In this document: positions 16,259 to 24,081 of the stretch, one piece after another
Layout of the letters: each line of letters begins with the position of its first letter
Position numbering within the stretch: position 1 is the stretch's first letter
From: a virus
Length of the DNA: 30,328 nt
Direction: 5' to 3' (one strand)
IMG/VR virus record: IMGVR_UViG_3300010157_000180
Span: 1 to 30,328 of that record
Program-made: the position numbers and the translations under genes
Notes under the pieces: generated by a model
What the model was told of the DNA's origin: nothing
Seen by the model: only the letters and a program-made list of their open reading frames with translations
The model's database searches: none

Positions 16259-16972
16259 TTATGTGGTTTGACGCGCCAGCAACGACTCAAGAGATTTATC
16301 GCGGAACCAATTGGTGGCCAACGAGCTGGCGCTGCCAATCAGGCTTGTTGCAGCAGAACCAAATGGGCTGAGTGTTCCCGCGCTTGCGTTTAAATTCTGA
16401 GCCGACACGCCTTGCAGCAATGCTTGATTCTCAAAGCCCACGCCGCGCAGCCTGGCTTCTTCAGAAGCTCGCACAGTGTTGGCATTGATGGTCAGGGCGT
16501 CGATCTCTTTGGCAATGTTCTGGGAGGCCTCAACCTCTGCAGTGCTACCAACCCCCAGGGACACGCCCGATGCGGCCGTGGAGGCCCGTCTGGCCCCCTG
16601 CGCTTTGCCGTATCGCATGGTCAATTGGCCGACTTGGCGTTCGCCTGCCTGCAAAATGCTTTGAGCCTGGAATTCAGACTGCCGGGCATTGATCTGCGAC
16701 ATGCTTTGCTGAAACTCCAACGACAATGCCTGGCTTTTGAGTTGGTACTGCTGCGACTTGGCCGCATAGTAAGTGCCAATGGCAGTGCTTACACTGCCAA
16801 TGATTCCAAGCATGGGAGCCATGGCATTCATTGACTTTGCTGCATCACCTGCTGAAAATGAACTGAATCCGCTGTCTTGCTGTGCAAGCATGCTGGTTTG
16901 CTGTGATCCAAAATCAGTCCCGTATTTCATTGCTGTTGGGCTTGTCAGCAATGTATCCTTCCAACTAGACAT
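16259..16972 (-). CDS. Virion core protein, T7 gp14-like
   Basis: 237 residues. The start is ATG 16972 with GGAG at good spacing. A hydrophobic segment at ~50-70 (MAPMLGIIGSVSTAIGTYYA) is followed by a long Gln/Ser/Ala-rich helix. Then come RYGKAQGARRASTAASGVSL and a helix with EVEASQNIAKEIDAL. The pattern of N-terminal membrane segment, helical Q-rich domain and 'G..R...AASGV..GVGS' motif is that of the T7 gp14 family. In T7, gp14 leaves the head at infection and makes a pore in the outer membrane. It follows the tail nozzle gene and precedes the two larger internal proteins, the same order as T7 genes 14, 15 and 16. Its block is preceded by a GGTACCCGTA motif. Confidence 0.8.
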   Translation of the reverse strand: MSSWKDTLLTSPTAMKYGTDFGSQQTSMLAQQDSGFSSFSAGDAAKSMNAMAPMLGIIGSVSTAIGTYYAAKSQQYQLKSQALSLEFQQSMSQINARQSEFQAQSILQAGERQVGQLTMRYGKAQGARRASTAASGVSLGVGSTAEVEASQNIAKEIDALTINANTVRASEEARLRGVGFENQALLQGVSAQNLNASAGTLSPFGSAATSLIGSASSLATNWFRDKSLESLLARQTT

Positions 16973-17050
16973 GGTTGATCTCCATAAGTGTTGAAGAAAG
17001 CTCCATGATTTTCATGTTCATGGGGCTACCTTAATTCTGCGATGCGTGTT

Positions 17051-17060
17051 TACGGGTACC
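17051..17060 (-). promoter_or_regulatory. GGTACCCGTA motif, copy 3
   Basis: The coding-strand motif starts one base after the TAA of the tail nozzle gene, about 80 bases before the gp14-like core protein. It is followed by AACACGCATCG. It lies in the 89-base gap 16973-17061, which otherwise holds only a possible 18-codon micro-ORF. Confidence 0.7.
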
Positions 17061-17061
17061 T

Positions 17062-19626
17062 TTAGGAGCCTATAGACACTTCAAGCGTCAATCCGACCAG
17101 GGTCAGCGGCAAGGGGTCTTGCTGCCTGATGTAGATCTGGCCAGACTGCCCCCACGTTGGACTAAGAACCACCTGGATCTCTGCGTCCTTCAGTGAGGGT
17201 GGGCTGCCGTAGGGCTCGGTCGTGCGCTGCTTGGCTTCCACCAGGCTGTTGACGTCCGGACCAATGAAAATGCCAGACGATTGGAACACGCGCAGCCAGG
17301 CCTTGTTCACGTTCTTTGCCCGGCCTTGGCCAAAGCCATCGATGTTGACTGCCAGCGGCAGGGTCTGCAGGTCTGAGTCGTATTGCAGGCCAAAGGTGAT
17401 AATCGTGCCGGCCCGCTCCAAAGTGATCGTGCCACCGGTGACGACGCGCTGCGGGTGCACTGCGCCGTCGACCAGGATGGACACGGTCTTGCCTTCCAGC
17501 CATGTGATGTTGCTCACGCTGTTGCGGGCAAATGACCAAGCTGTGGTGGCCGTGGCTCTCAGGCTGGCTGGAACGGTCTTGTCTGGCCTTACTTGGGCCA
17601 CGGTGGTGGACGTAGTGCCGACGATCCTGCAGCGCACCTGAGTGCCGTCTGTGGCCGTCAAGACGATGGCGTCGTTGATGTCGGTCGTGCCTGGGAAAAC
17701 AAACTGCGCTGTCGAGCTGGTGACCGTCAGGGTTTCGGCCGGCGTCCAAGCAGTGCCGCCTGACAAGGTCATGGTGACGGCGCTGGTGTTGTTCCCGTTG
17801 TAGGTGGCGCCAGAGTCAACAAAGAAGCAGTTCTGCAGATTTGTGATTGTGCGCGATGCCATGCGCTCGACGTAGCGCACTGTGCTGCCGTTGACTGTGC
17901 GCTTGACCACAACGTAGAGTGCATCGATCTCGCCTTCGGCCACGGCTGTGCAGCTCTCAAACACACCATCGGTGTCATGCTGATGCCAAGCGCCGATCTG
18001 TTGGTCTGGCACATAGGTCAGGCCCAGCAGCACGCCGTTGCTTGAGACAAACCACAGCAGCGGCCGAGGGGCTTTGCTGTAGCACATGTCCACAATGCTC
18101 AAGCTGTCAAACAGGTGAGCTGCTCGAATTGACAGGTCGCCGGTGATAAAGCCGTTTGATTGCCATGAGTAACCCAGCTCGCGCACATGGCCGCCGCGGG
18201 CTGCGCAGTAGACCAAGCTGTTGTTGATGATCGATGGCTGCACGTTGCTGGCGCCAATGTAGGACTGAGGCTTGACCGACACTGTGCTGGGTGTGAGTGC
18301 GTCAGAGTTGATGGGGCTCACACGCCATTCAGCAGAGCTTGTCAGCAGCAGCAACTGAGTCAAAGGGACAATGTGCCGGATGGTGTTGGCCTCGCGCGCG
18401 GCCACGCGGAACTTGATGCGATCGTTGTCCTTGATGGGCAGCGAGTAGCTCATGTCCGACTCTGTGCCCGACCTGGTCATCCACATGGTCTGCGGCTCCA
18501 GGGTTGTGCCGGCAAAGGTGCGGCGCTGCTCGGCATAGGACACGGCGCCAGGGTAATTGCCGGTGGACCCAAAGACCGTTTCAAAGATGGGCGGCGTGAT
18601 GCCCATGTCTGGCGCGATGTTGTTGTCCACAAACGATGTGGTCTGCGTTTGACCAATGTAGCCATACAGCCCAGACTGGCGTTTGTAGATGTTGTAACGC
18701 AGGGCGCCAGTGACCGCCGGCCAAGTGATGGTGTTGTAGCTGCCGGTCACATACAAGTTGTTGATGGCGTTGCCAGCAGACGATGCGTTTGACTCATCGA
18801 TGCCATTGACGGCCACGCTGGTGATGACGTAATAGTTGTCGATGTCGTAGATCTTGTTGCCGTATTGGATCTTGCCGCCACTGGTGAATGCGGACCATGC
18901 TGTCGAATCAATTATTGCGCCGCCGTTGTAATCTTTCAGGGTCAGCGTCGTGTCGCTTGGCTTTGTCTCGACGACATAAAACCCATCGACAAACTGAGTC
19001 ATGCCGCCAACGCTTTTGACGTAGACCGAATCATTGGATGTGAGGTTGTGCTTGGACACGGTGGTGACCACCATGGGGTTGGCCTGCGTGATGGCTGCAA
19101 TGTCAATGCTAAATCCTGCGCTGGGCGTCACGGTGACGCTTGCGGGAGGCGTGACCAATGGAGTGAAGCTGATTGTCGAAAGCACCCAGTTGGTGGCTCC
19201 TACTCGGCGCAGCTCGCGCGGTGCATAGTTTGGGTGCACCAATGTCAGGACGTCGGCCGACTGCACATAGTGAATGTCAAACAGATCGGCTTCGGCGTAT
19301 GGGTTCGATACCTCATAAGGCGATGCGCCAGACATCACTGTCAAACCTTGTGTGTGAAACCGGAAATACCCTGCGCCCAGCTCAATCACCATGGTCTGTG
19401 TGGTCGAATAAGTGAATGGGATCACCCTGGTGCGTTTGGTGCTGTCCTTGACTTCATGCACAAAGGCAAAGCCAGCTCGGTTCTCTGCCGGGCCTTGCGG
19501 TGTGGCAATGAAGTTGCGCATCTGAGCTGCGCCGGTCTGGAACTTCACATCGTCGACGCGGCCAAACATTTCTGGCGACATTTCGCCACCAGCAAAAGAT
19601 CGATTGAAAGTGCGGGTTTGTGCCAT
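17062..19626 (-). CDS. Tail nozzle protein (T7 gp12 / tail tubular protein B-like)
   Basis: 854 residues. The start is ATG 19626, two bases after the preceding gene, with GGAAGA inside that gene's end. The opening MAQTRTFNRSFAGGEMSPEM, then GRVDDVKFQTGAAQMRNFI, TPQGPAENRAGFAFV and YSTTQTMVIELG, is the characteristic start of podophage nozzle proteins. The rest is beta-rich with Ser/Thr/Val runs, including a motif region around GNYPGAVSYAEQRRTFAGT that is widely conserved in the family. The length is close to the T7 protein (about 800). It forms the distal part of the short tail tube. It pairs with the adaptor gene immediately upstream, as in T7, and this pair is separated from the head genes by a terminator. 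Confidence 0.88.
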   Translation of the reverse strand: MAQTRTFNRSFAGGEMSPEMFGRVDDVKFQTGAAQMRNFIATPQGPAENRAGFAFVHEVKDSTKRTRVIPFTYSTTQTMVIELGAGYFRFHTQGLTVMSGASPYEVSNPYAEADLFDIHYVQSADVLTLVHPNYAPRELRRVGATNWVLSTISFTPLVTPPASVTVTPSAGFSIDIAAITQANPMVVTTVSKHNLTSNDSVYVKSVGGMTQFVDGFYVVETKPSDTTLTLKDYNGGAIIDSTAWSAFTSGGKIQYGNKIYDIDNYYVITSVAVNGIDESNASSAGNAINNLYVTGSYNTITWPAVTGALRYNIYKRQSGLYGYIGQTQTTSFVDNNIAPDMGITPPIFETVFGSTGNYPGAVSYAEQRRTFAGTTLEPQTMWMTRSGTESDMSYSLPIKDNDRIKFRVAAREANTIRHIVPLTQLLLLTSSAEWRVSPINSDALTPSTVSVKPQSYIGASNVQPSIINNSLVYCAARGGHVRELGYSWQSNGFITGDLSIRAAHLFDSLSIVDMCYSKAPRPLLWFVSSNGVLLGLTYVPDQQIGAWHQHDTDGVFESCTAVAEGEIDALYVVVKRTVNGSTVRYVERMASRTITNLQNCFFVDSGATYNGNNTSAVTMTLSGGTAWTPAETLTVTSSTAQFVFPGTTDINDAIVLTATDGTQVRCRIVGTTSTTVAQVRPDKTVPASLRATATTAWSFARNSVSNITWLEGKTVSILVDGAVHPQRVVTGGTITLERAGTIITFGLQYDSDLQTLPLAVNIDGFGQGRAKNVNKAWLRVFQSSGIFIGPDVNSLVEAKQRTTEPYGSPPSLKDAEIQVVLSPTWGQSGQIYIRQQDPLPLTLVGLTLEVSIGS

Positions 19627-19628
19627 GC

Positions 19629-20309
19629 TTATCTTCCGGCGGTCCAGGAAACGATGTGCTCAACTGTGGTCTTGCGCTGATTGGCATCAGACATCTCGGC
19701 CTGTGACTGGTAGTCGGTCATCATTTGAATGCAACGCTTGGCCTCTGCTGCCCCTTCTGCGCCCTTGATGATGGGCCCGGCAAGCATCGATGCCAAGTGC
19801 CAAGACAAGGTCATTACAAACAGCGGAGAGAACTGGGTGCTGTCGGTCACATAGGCGTTGTAACGCAGCACAGCATTCTCTGTGTTGGTAAACAAAATGG
19901 CAGTGCCGTCTGGCTGCGTTTCAATGGTGAATGGCTGCGGTGCATAGCGACCTGCTGCAATCACTGGGCTGTAGTTGTGCGACCAGTATGGGGTATCGGT
20001 TGGAACAAAGCGAGTGCTGTAATCATCGGCCGAATCTTCAGGCAGCACGGACACAATGTTGAGCGCATCAGATGGCAAAGCGTATGCGTGCTTCCATTCT
20101 GGCCAGTTCATTGTGAGCTCTGCCAGCTTTGCGCGTCGAGCTGTGAAGTTCCAATAGCCCATCTCCAGCAATGAGTCGCGGGCAATGGGGTAGAACCGAG
20201 CGCAGTACTCTGCCTGGGCAGATCCCTCGTGTGGGTGAATGCTTGAGACCGTGGCAGTGTCGCCCAAGTGGCTCAGTGCCAAATTACAAATATCGACTTC
20301 GCTTGCCAT
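19629..20309 (-). CDS. Tail tube adaptor (T7 gp11 / tail tubular protein A-like)
   Basis: 226 residues. The start is ATG 20309 with AGGAGG just upstream (20313-20318). The opening ASEVDICNLALSHLGDTATV is the hallmark of the gp11-like adaptor family. It continues with ARFYPIARDSLLEMGYWNF, then ARRAKLAELT, YALPSDALNIVSVLP and a helical end. In podophages this dodecameric protein joins the portal to the nozzle and provides the docking surface for fibres. It is the first gene after the terminator at 20326-20360. Because the terminator would separate it from the capsid genes, its expression depends on readthrough or a promoter I cannot identify. Confidence 0.88.
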   Translation of the reverse strand: MASEVDICNLALSHLGDTATVSSIHPHEGSAQAEYCARFYPIARDSLLEMGYWNFTARRAKLAELTMNWPEWKHAYALPSDALNIVSVLPEDSADDYSTRFVPTDTPYWSHNYSPVIAAGRYAPQPFTIETQPDGTAILFTNTENAVLRYNAYVTDSTQFSPLFVMTLSWHLASMLAGPIIKGAEGAAEAKRCIQMMTDYQSQAEMSDANQRKTTVEHIVSWTAGR

Positions 20310-20325
20310 TGAGGCCTCCTAATGT

Positions 20326-20360
20326 AAAAAAGGGGCCGTGGTTTCCCAGCGGCCCCTTTG
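20326..20360 (-). terminator. Strong intrinsic terminator between head and tail genes
   Basis: On the minus strand a perfect 10-base-pair stem (AAAGGGGCCG at 20350-20359 pairing with CGGCCCCTTT at 20329-20338) encloses an 11-base loop. It is followed by six T residues (20326-20331). It lies after the cement protein and a small gene and before the tail adaptor. T7's T-phi terminator likewise lies between the capsid gene and gene 11. Confidence 0.9.
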
Positions 20361-20395
20361 ACTATGGTATCCGACCTATCGGACTACACAAAGCT

Positions 20396-20611
20396 TCAGT
20401 CCGCGCCTGCACCAGCAAACTCGGCGGTCTGCTTGGCTTTGGGCATCCACTTTTTGGTGGCGCTTTTGGCGGCAGGTTTTTCCTCATCCTCTGGCTCACC
20501 ATCAAGGTATTCCAGGTTTGTGTTGTGAGGACCGACGTAGTCAAACTCGACGCCTTCGGTGCGAAGACCGTTGTCAACGAAGCAGATGGTTTTAGCGCGT
20601 ACTTTAGCCAT
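20396..20611 (-). CDS. Small hypothetical protein following the cement protein
   Basis: 71 residues. The start is ATG 20611 with AAGGAAA upstream, 12 bases after the cement gene. The N-terminal half (MAKVRAKTICFVDNGLRTEG, then EFDYVGPHN) looks like a small folded beta unit. The second half is a charged linker (EPEDEEKPAAKSATKKWMPK) ending in Ala/Gly. I do not recognise the family with certainty. Small proteins in this position in related phages are often virion-associated. It is the last gene before the terminator. An overlapping frame in the same region (20362-20577) has no ribosome site and unlikely composition. Confidence 0.7.
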   Translation of the reverse strand: MAKVRAKTICFVDNGLRTEGVEFDYVGPHNTNLEYLDGEPEDEEKPAAKSATKKWMPKAKQTAEFAGAGAD

Positions 20612-20623
20612 GAGTTTTCCTTA

Positions 20624-21055
20624 TCAGACCACAGTGAAGCCAGAGGCGTAGAACTTTTGACCGTCTTGGATGTTTATCACGACGTCAGCAGTCACAGTAC
20701 CAGCACTATAAGTGCCGGAGATTGTGTAGCGGGCGCCAAGGTAACGTTGACCCTTAGAAGCGATCTGTGGGTTGATGCTCACAGCAGTGTTATAGCCTGC
20801 AACCAACGAGGCAGTAACAACAGCATCGGTGCTACCGATTACTGTTGGGCTGGACAAGTTGGCAGAAGCAGAGCTGATGACTTCAAACTTGACCGATGTG
20901 CCGCCAGTCAAGGCAGCAGTCACGGCAAAGTTCATGAACAACTGACGGCCTTCGCCCATATCGCGGGCGATGGACAAGTCGATTGTGTCGGTCGATACGG
21001 CAGTAGTAGTCAGTGCCTGGTCGGTCGAAACGCGGAGGAGTTTATCGGTGATCAT
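20624..21055 (-). CDS. Capsid cement protein, Bbp16-like
   Basis: 143 residues. The start is ATG 21055 with AAAGGAAT upstream. The protein is beta-rich and low in charge, opening MITDKLLRVSTDQALTTTAV, then STDTIDLS, and a middle LVAGYNTAVSINPQ.ASKGQRYL. It ends with a YTISGTYSAGTVTADVVINI pattern. This matches the Bbp16 cement family of BPP-1-like phages (thin jelly-roll trimers that bind outside the capsid lattice at three-fold sites). It lies directly after the major capsid gene, as in BPP-1. Recognition is from sequence pattern and order; the match should be confirmed by profile search. Confidence 0.8.
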   Translation of the reverse strand: MITDKLLRVSTDQALTTTAVSTDTIDLSIARDMGEGRQLFMNFAVTAALTGGTSVKFEVISSASANLSSPTVIGSTDAVVTASLVAGYNTAVSINPQIASKGQRYLGARYTISGTYSAGTVTADVVINIQDGQKFYASGFTVV

Positions 21056-21086
21056 GGTTCAATTCCTTTCAATGTTGGTTGACCGA

Positions 21087-22106
21087 TTAGGACACGACTG
21101 CTTCGGCATTGATGATGGCATCAACGCGACGCAATGGAACGCCCAAGAAAGACAACCAGCTATACGGTGTACCGAATTGCGAGAGGCCTTCATTGATCTT
21201 CAAGACGTATTGCGACTTGTCCAGAGCAGCGATGCTCAAGCCAGAGTGCACGGTACGGTTCATGTAGAACGCTGCACGACCCATTGCCATGTTTGGAATG
21301 CGGTACAGCGAACGAGCCATGAGCTTGACGATGTTGGTGGCGGCAGTAGATGCTTGAGTGCCAGTCTGGCCGATCAAGTCAGACACATCGATGTTGCAGA
21401 TGCGAACGACATAGCGCCAGTCTTTCACGACCAAGCCATTCTTCCACTGGTAGCGAGTTGCGTACGCTTGCAGACGGGTGCCGTCGCTATTGTACACGGT
21501 TTGCTCGCCCAGATCTTCGTGGATCAAGCCTGCTTTGCTGCCCTTGGGGAAGTGGCAGTAGCAAGTTTGGTCACCCCAAACGATCAGGTACACAGAGGTG
21601 TTGTCCGAGCCAGAGCCACCAGCAGACAAAATGTTCTGTGCGTTGGTTGCAGACAAGCTGGAGTAGCGAGGTGCGATGCCCAAGAATTGCTTAGGATCGG
21701 TGCCAGGGTTGCCGTAGAACAGCGTGGTGGCCTGGGTCTGATTCATGGCTTCCAAGAACGCAGTGTCTTCAGACAAGCGGAACTGAGCGGTGTTGCCGTT
21801 CAGCATGGCCAAGTCTTTGTCCACTTCGGAGCGGGCTTCCAAGATACCAGCGGCTTCGTCCACCTGTGCGGTAGTCGATTTGCTGGAAGGGATACCCTGG
21901 TTCAGAGCACGCCAGTACACAGCGGGCAAGCCGGTGCGCACAACGACTCGTTCGCCAGTTGGCAGGTTACCTTCTTTGAAGACCGCGTCTTCCAGGACTT
22001 CGTTGGACTGCGAGAGCAATTCAGCGATGATTGGAATGCGACCATCTGGATCGGTGCGTTTGGCCCAGTCGGCCAAGGTCAGGTTTGTGGTAGCAAGAGT
22101 AGTCAT
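21087..22106 (-). CDS. Major capsid protein, BPP-1-like
   Basis: 339 residues. The start is ATG 22106 with GGAG upstream. Its conserved features are LTLADWAKRTDPDGRI near the start, EGNLPTGERVVVRTGLP, YWRALNQGIPSSKSTTAQ, EVDKDLAMLNG and FRLSEDTAFLEAMNQ. The rest includes WKNGLVVKDWRYVVRICNID and a hydrophobic end. These features match the coat protein family seen in BPP-1 and many betaproteobacterial podophages and prophages, which adopt the HK97 fold. It follows the scaffold gene and precedes the cement gene, the usual order. No N-terminal delta domain is visible, consistent with the separate scaffold. Confidence 0.9.
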   Translation of the reverse strand: MTTLATTNLTLADWAKRTDPDGRIPIIAELLSQSNEVLEDAVFKEGNLPTGERVVVRTGLPAVYWRALNQGIPSSKSTTAQVDEAAGILEARSEVDKDLAMLNGNTAQFRLSEDTAFLEAMNQTQATTLFYGNPGTDPKQFLGIAPRYSSLSATNAQNILSAGGSGSDNTSVYLIVWGDQTCYCHFPKGSKAGLIHEDLGEQTVYNSDGTRLQAYATRYQWKNGLVVKDWRYVVRICNIDVSDLIGQTGTQASTAATNIVKLMARSLYRIPNMAMGRAAFYMNRTVHSGLSIAALDKSQYVLKINEGLSQFGTPYSWLSFLGVPLRRVDAIINAEAVVS

Positions 22107-22120
22107 GTTTTAACTCCATT

Positions 22121-22798
22121 TTAAGATTGCTGATTTGAATACAGTGCGTTGGCTTTTGCGTTGAAGTCTTGTGGACCAGGGCTCTTATTCCCTGCGCCAT
22201 TTGAGTTCCCCACGAAAGTCTCCTCACTAATTGCCTTGCCTGCTCTGAACATAAACCGAATCACTTCGGGGTTGTTGCCCAGACCAGACTCATTTAACAG
22301 CGCGCGCAGCTCCGGTGTACCGAATGAGTCGAGAGCTTTCTTCGCGACGACCAAGTTCTCGTTGAGCTTATCGCCCCCGAATTCCTTGTCCGTTTGAGCG
22401 GCCTGAGCCCACTCGTTGCGGATTGCCTCAACCTGTTGGACTTGACGTTCCGCGATAGTCGGGGCCATCTTGTCCAACAATTTCTGCGCAGCATCCTGAG
22501 ACAGATTCAATTCTTTGGCGATCTCCGAGAAATTTGACATTGTCTCGGTGTCGTAGTTCTTACCCTCGGGGGCTTTGAACTCGTACTTTTCAGGTGCGCC
22601 TTGCGGCTTGCCTGCGTCGCCTTCAGTCTTGCCATCAGCAGGGGCGCCATCCTGGGCTTGCTGTGTCTGTCCTTCGGGTGCTTGCTGCTTATCTCCATAC
22701 AACGCATCGGCCGTCGCCGAGTTGTTGCCTGGAGCCTGCGATGCGTCCGTGCCTTCAGTGGTCGTTGTGGCTGTGTCCGTCATCAGCGATTCGCTCAT
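22121..22798 (-). CDS. Scaffolding protein
   Basis: 225 residues. The start is ATG 22798 with AAGGAAC 7 bases upstream, overlapping the preceding gene by 44 bases. A second ATG five codons in has no ribosome site of its own. Residues 1-65 are a Thr/Gln/Gly/Pro-rich disordered leader. Residues ~70-200 are helical: YEFKAPEGKNYD, then FSEIAKELNLSQDAAQKLLD, QQVEAIRNEW, and PEVIRFMFRAGKAISEETF. Disordered N-terminus plus helical middle with 'YEFK.PEG' and 'A.eLgLsqe.AQkLld' is typical of phage scaffold proteins, which guide procapsid assembly and then leave. Position immediately before the major capsid gene supports this. Confidence 0.82.
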   Translation of the reverse strand: MSESLMTDTATTTTEGTDASQAPGNNSATADALYGDKQQAPEGQTQQAQDGAPADGKTEGDAGKPQGAPEKYEFKAPEGKNYDTETMSNFSEIAKELNLSQDAAQKLLDKMAPTIAERQVQQVEAIRNEWAQAAQTDKEFGGDKLNENLVVAKKALDSFGTPELRALLNESGLGNNPEVIRFMFRAGKAISEETFVGNSNGAGNKSPGPQDFNAKANALYSNQQS

Positions 22799-23105
22799 TT
22801 GATTGTTCCTTTACCATCGTTGCATAAAGCTCTGGACAGAGCGAGTGGATCATCGAAAGTGTGCGATTGCCAAAGTTCCTGTTACCTTCCGCAAATGCCA
22901 TAGACATTGCGTTGGTGTTGAACGATAGCCGAAACACACCCGACTGCTCCAGAAGACGCCAAACTACACGACGCCCCCGCTTGCTGTTCATGAGCCACTT
23001 GAGATCGGCTTCCTCATTCTGATAGTCCAGTTTGTTGCGTAAGGTTTTTTCTTCCTTGTCGCGGTCCTGTCCTCTCATGTCGAGGGGATCAAATTCTTTA
23101 CTCAT
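22755..23105 (-). CDS. Bbp19-like phage protein
   Basis: 116 residues. The start is ATG 23105. The conserved core is DLKWLMNSKRGRRVVWRLLE, followed by QSGVFRLSFNTNAMSMAFAEGNRN.G, then SMIHSLCPELYATMVKE. This pattern matches Bbp19 of BPP-1 and relatives ('W.L....GR...WRLL...GV...SF......F.EG.RN.G'). The molecular role is not known to me. In these phages it lies just before the scaffold/capsid pair. Its 3' end overlaps the scaffold gene by 44 bases. A GGTACCCGTA motif lies about 30 bases upstream, suggesting that it starts a transcription block. Confidence 0.82.
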   Translation of the reverse strand: MSKEFDPLDMRGQDRDKEEKTLRNKLDYQNEEADLKWLMNSKRGRRVVWRLLEQSGVFRLSFNTNAMSMAFAEGNRNFGNRTLSMIHSLCPELYATMVKEQSNERIADDGHSHNDH

Positions 23106-23134
23106 GATTCCAATTTACTCATGGCACATATGAA

Positions 23135-23144
23135 TACGGGTACC
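23135..23144 (-). promoter_or_regulatory. GGTACCCGTA motif, copy 2
   Basis: The coding-strand motif begins 15 bases after the TGA of the jelly-roll protein and ends 29 bases before the Bbp19-like gene. It is followed by TTCATATGTGCC. It is identical in ten bases to the copies at 6021, 17051 and 27042. Confidence 0.7.
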
Positions 23145-23158
23145 GCCATGCAGGCACA

Positions 23159-23719
23159 TCAACCACCAACCTGAGTTACGGTCAATATGACTGAAGGGAT
23201 TTCTGGTCGTGTTGGGTTGGTTCCTGCTGCGCCGTACCACATTTCCAAACTGGTGTCGCTGCTGGCCCAACAGATCTCGTAGTAATCGCCTGCACTTGCA
23301 GAGACCAAAAGATTCCAAGCAGCAACAGCTTTACCTCCACTTTGAGGGACGTTTTGCTGAGTGTTTGACTGGTCTATGTTGACGCCATTCTTGCGAAACC
23401 AAATGTCAACAGTTGAAAATCCAGTGCCACCAGCGCGAGAAAACTGTGAGGAAAATTGGATGTTGTAGACGCTATCATTGGCCATCGTAATTCGAGTGTT
23501 GCTTGCTATCGACACGCCTTTGGAAAAACTTGTCGCACGAAAATTCATCACGTTGGCACTTGTGGCGCCAGCGTTTGTTTGCGTGTTGTTGTCTTGAAAC
23601 ATGCCATAGAAACGAGGGATCATGATTTCGCTTCCGTCTGCATCTTTAAGCCCGGCAACGTCATTGGTGACGGTGTCGTACAGAAATGGTGATCCTGAAT
23701 TTCTTTGGTAGGTACTCAT
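23159..23719 (-). CDS. Jelly-roll virion protein, possible head fibre or decoration
   Basis: 186 residues. The start is ATG 23719 because AAGGAAA lies just upstream; a longer reading to 23809 would run through the gap and into the preceding gene. The N-terminus (MSTYQRNSGSPFLYDTVTND) leads to a beta-rich domain: ITMANDSVYNIQFSSQFSRA, VDIWFRKNGVNIDQSNTQ, AVAAWNLLVSASAGDYYEIC, PSVILTVTQVGG. This is the C1q/TNF-like jelly-roll signature found in phage structural proteins ('YNIQFSAQ...VDIWLRKNG.....S.T....AAWN.......GDY.EI.W'). It lies between capsid-associated genes, not with the tail fibres. A head-surface protein is therefore more likely than a tail tip, but a tail role cannot be excluded. Confidence 0.75.
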   Translation of the reverse strand: MSTYQRNSGSPFLYDTVTNDVAGLKDADGSEIMIPRFYGMFQDNNTQTNAGATSANVMNFRATSFSKGVSIASNTRITMANDSVYNIQFSSQFSRAGGTGFSTVDIWFRKNGVNIDQSNTQQNVPQSGGKAVAAWNLLVSASAGDYYEICWASSDTSLEMWYGAAGTNPTRPEIPSVILTVTQVGG

Positions 23720-23741
23720 GAATATTTCCTTAAGCCAAAAT

Positions 23742-24071
23742 TTATGCCTGGTTGGCGTACAACATGTTTGCCCGGTTGTCATTGGTTGCGTTCTCTGTCT
23801 GGCCAACACTCATGTCGGTGATTTGCAAACACATGCGTGACTCGGCGTCGCTGCCCTCGTATTGGTTGGAGCTCACCGATCGCACGACGCACTTGGCAGT
23901 GATCATCATTTCTGTGCCGACCTTTGGCAATGCCGTGATGTTGAGTTTTTCCATCGAGCCATCATCTAGGTCAATGCTCAAGCCGTAGGGATACTCAGGG
24001 CGGTCGCCCTCACACATAGTCATTTGCTCTGCCGACTCTTCGCGGCTCATTTTCATGTTGATCAATGCCAT
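23742..24071 (-). CDS. Capsid staple-like protein
   Basis: 109 residues. The start is ATG 24071 with AAGGAG upstream. The N-terminus MALINMKMSREESAEQ, followed by RPEYPYGLSIDLDDGSMEKL, then ALPKVGTEMMITAKCVVRSVS and a closing LQITDMSVG, matches small proteins called capsid staple or capsid-associated proteins in many phages ('ALINMKM...EA......PEYPYGL.I.LDD.SLEKL......G......A.....S.......LQITDM'). The central part looks like a small beta barrel. It lies among head genes. The name follows common annotation of this family; direct proof in this phage is lacking. The genome would then have two candidate capsid-reinforcing proteins, this one and the Bbp16-like protein. Confidence 0.72.
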   Translation of the reverse strand: MALINMKMSREESAEQMTMCEGDRPEYPYGLSIDLDDGSMEKLNITALPKVGTEMMITAKCVVRSVSSNQYEGSDAESRMCLQITDMSVGQTENATNDNRANMLYANQA

Positions 24072-24081
24072 GGTTTTCTCC

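Noticed and set aside
16965-17021. 18-codon micro-ORF before the gp14-like gene, reading MNMKIMELSSTLMEINHV
   Set aside because: It has an AAGG site and overlaps the next start, so a leader peptide is possible. There is no similarity or composition evidence, and chance is likely in an 89-base gap.
20362-20577. Alternative minus-strand frame overlapping the 71-residue gene
   Set aside because: It has no ribosome site and an odd composition, and it runs up to the terminator stem; the frame at 20396-20611 has good signals.
23720-23809. Longer N-terminus for the jelly-roll protein
   Set aside because: The extra 30 residues run into the preceding gene in another frame. The AAGGAAA site fits ATG 23719.
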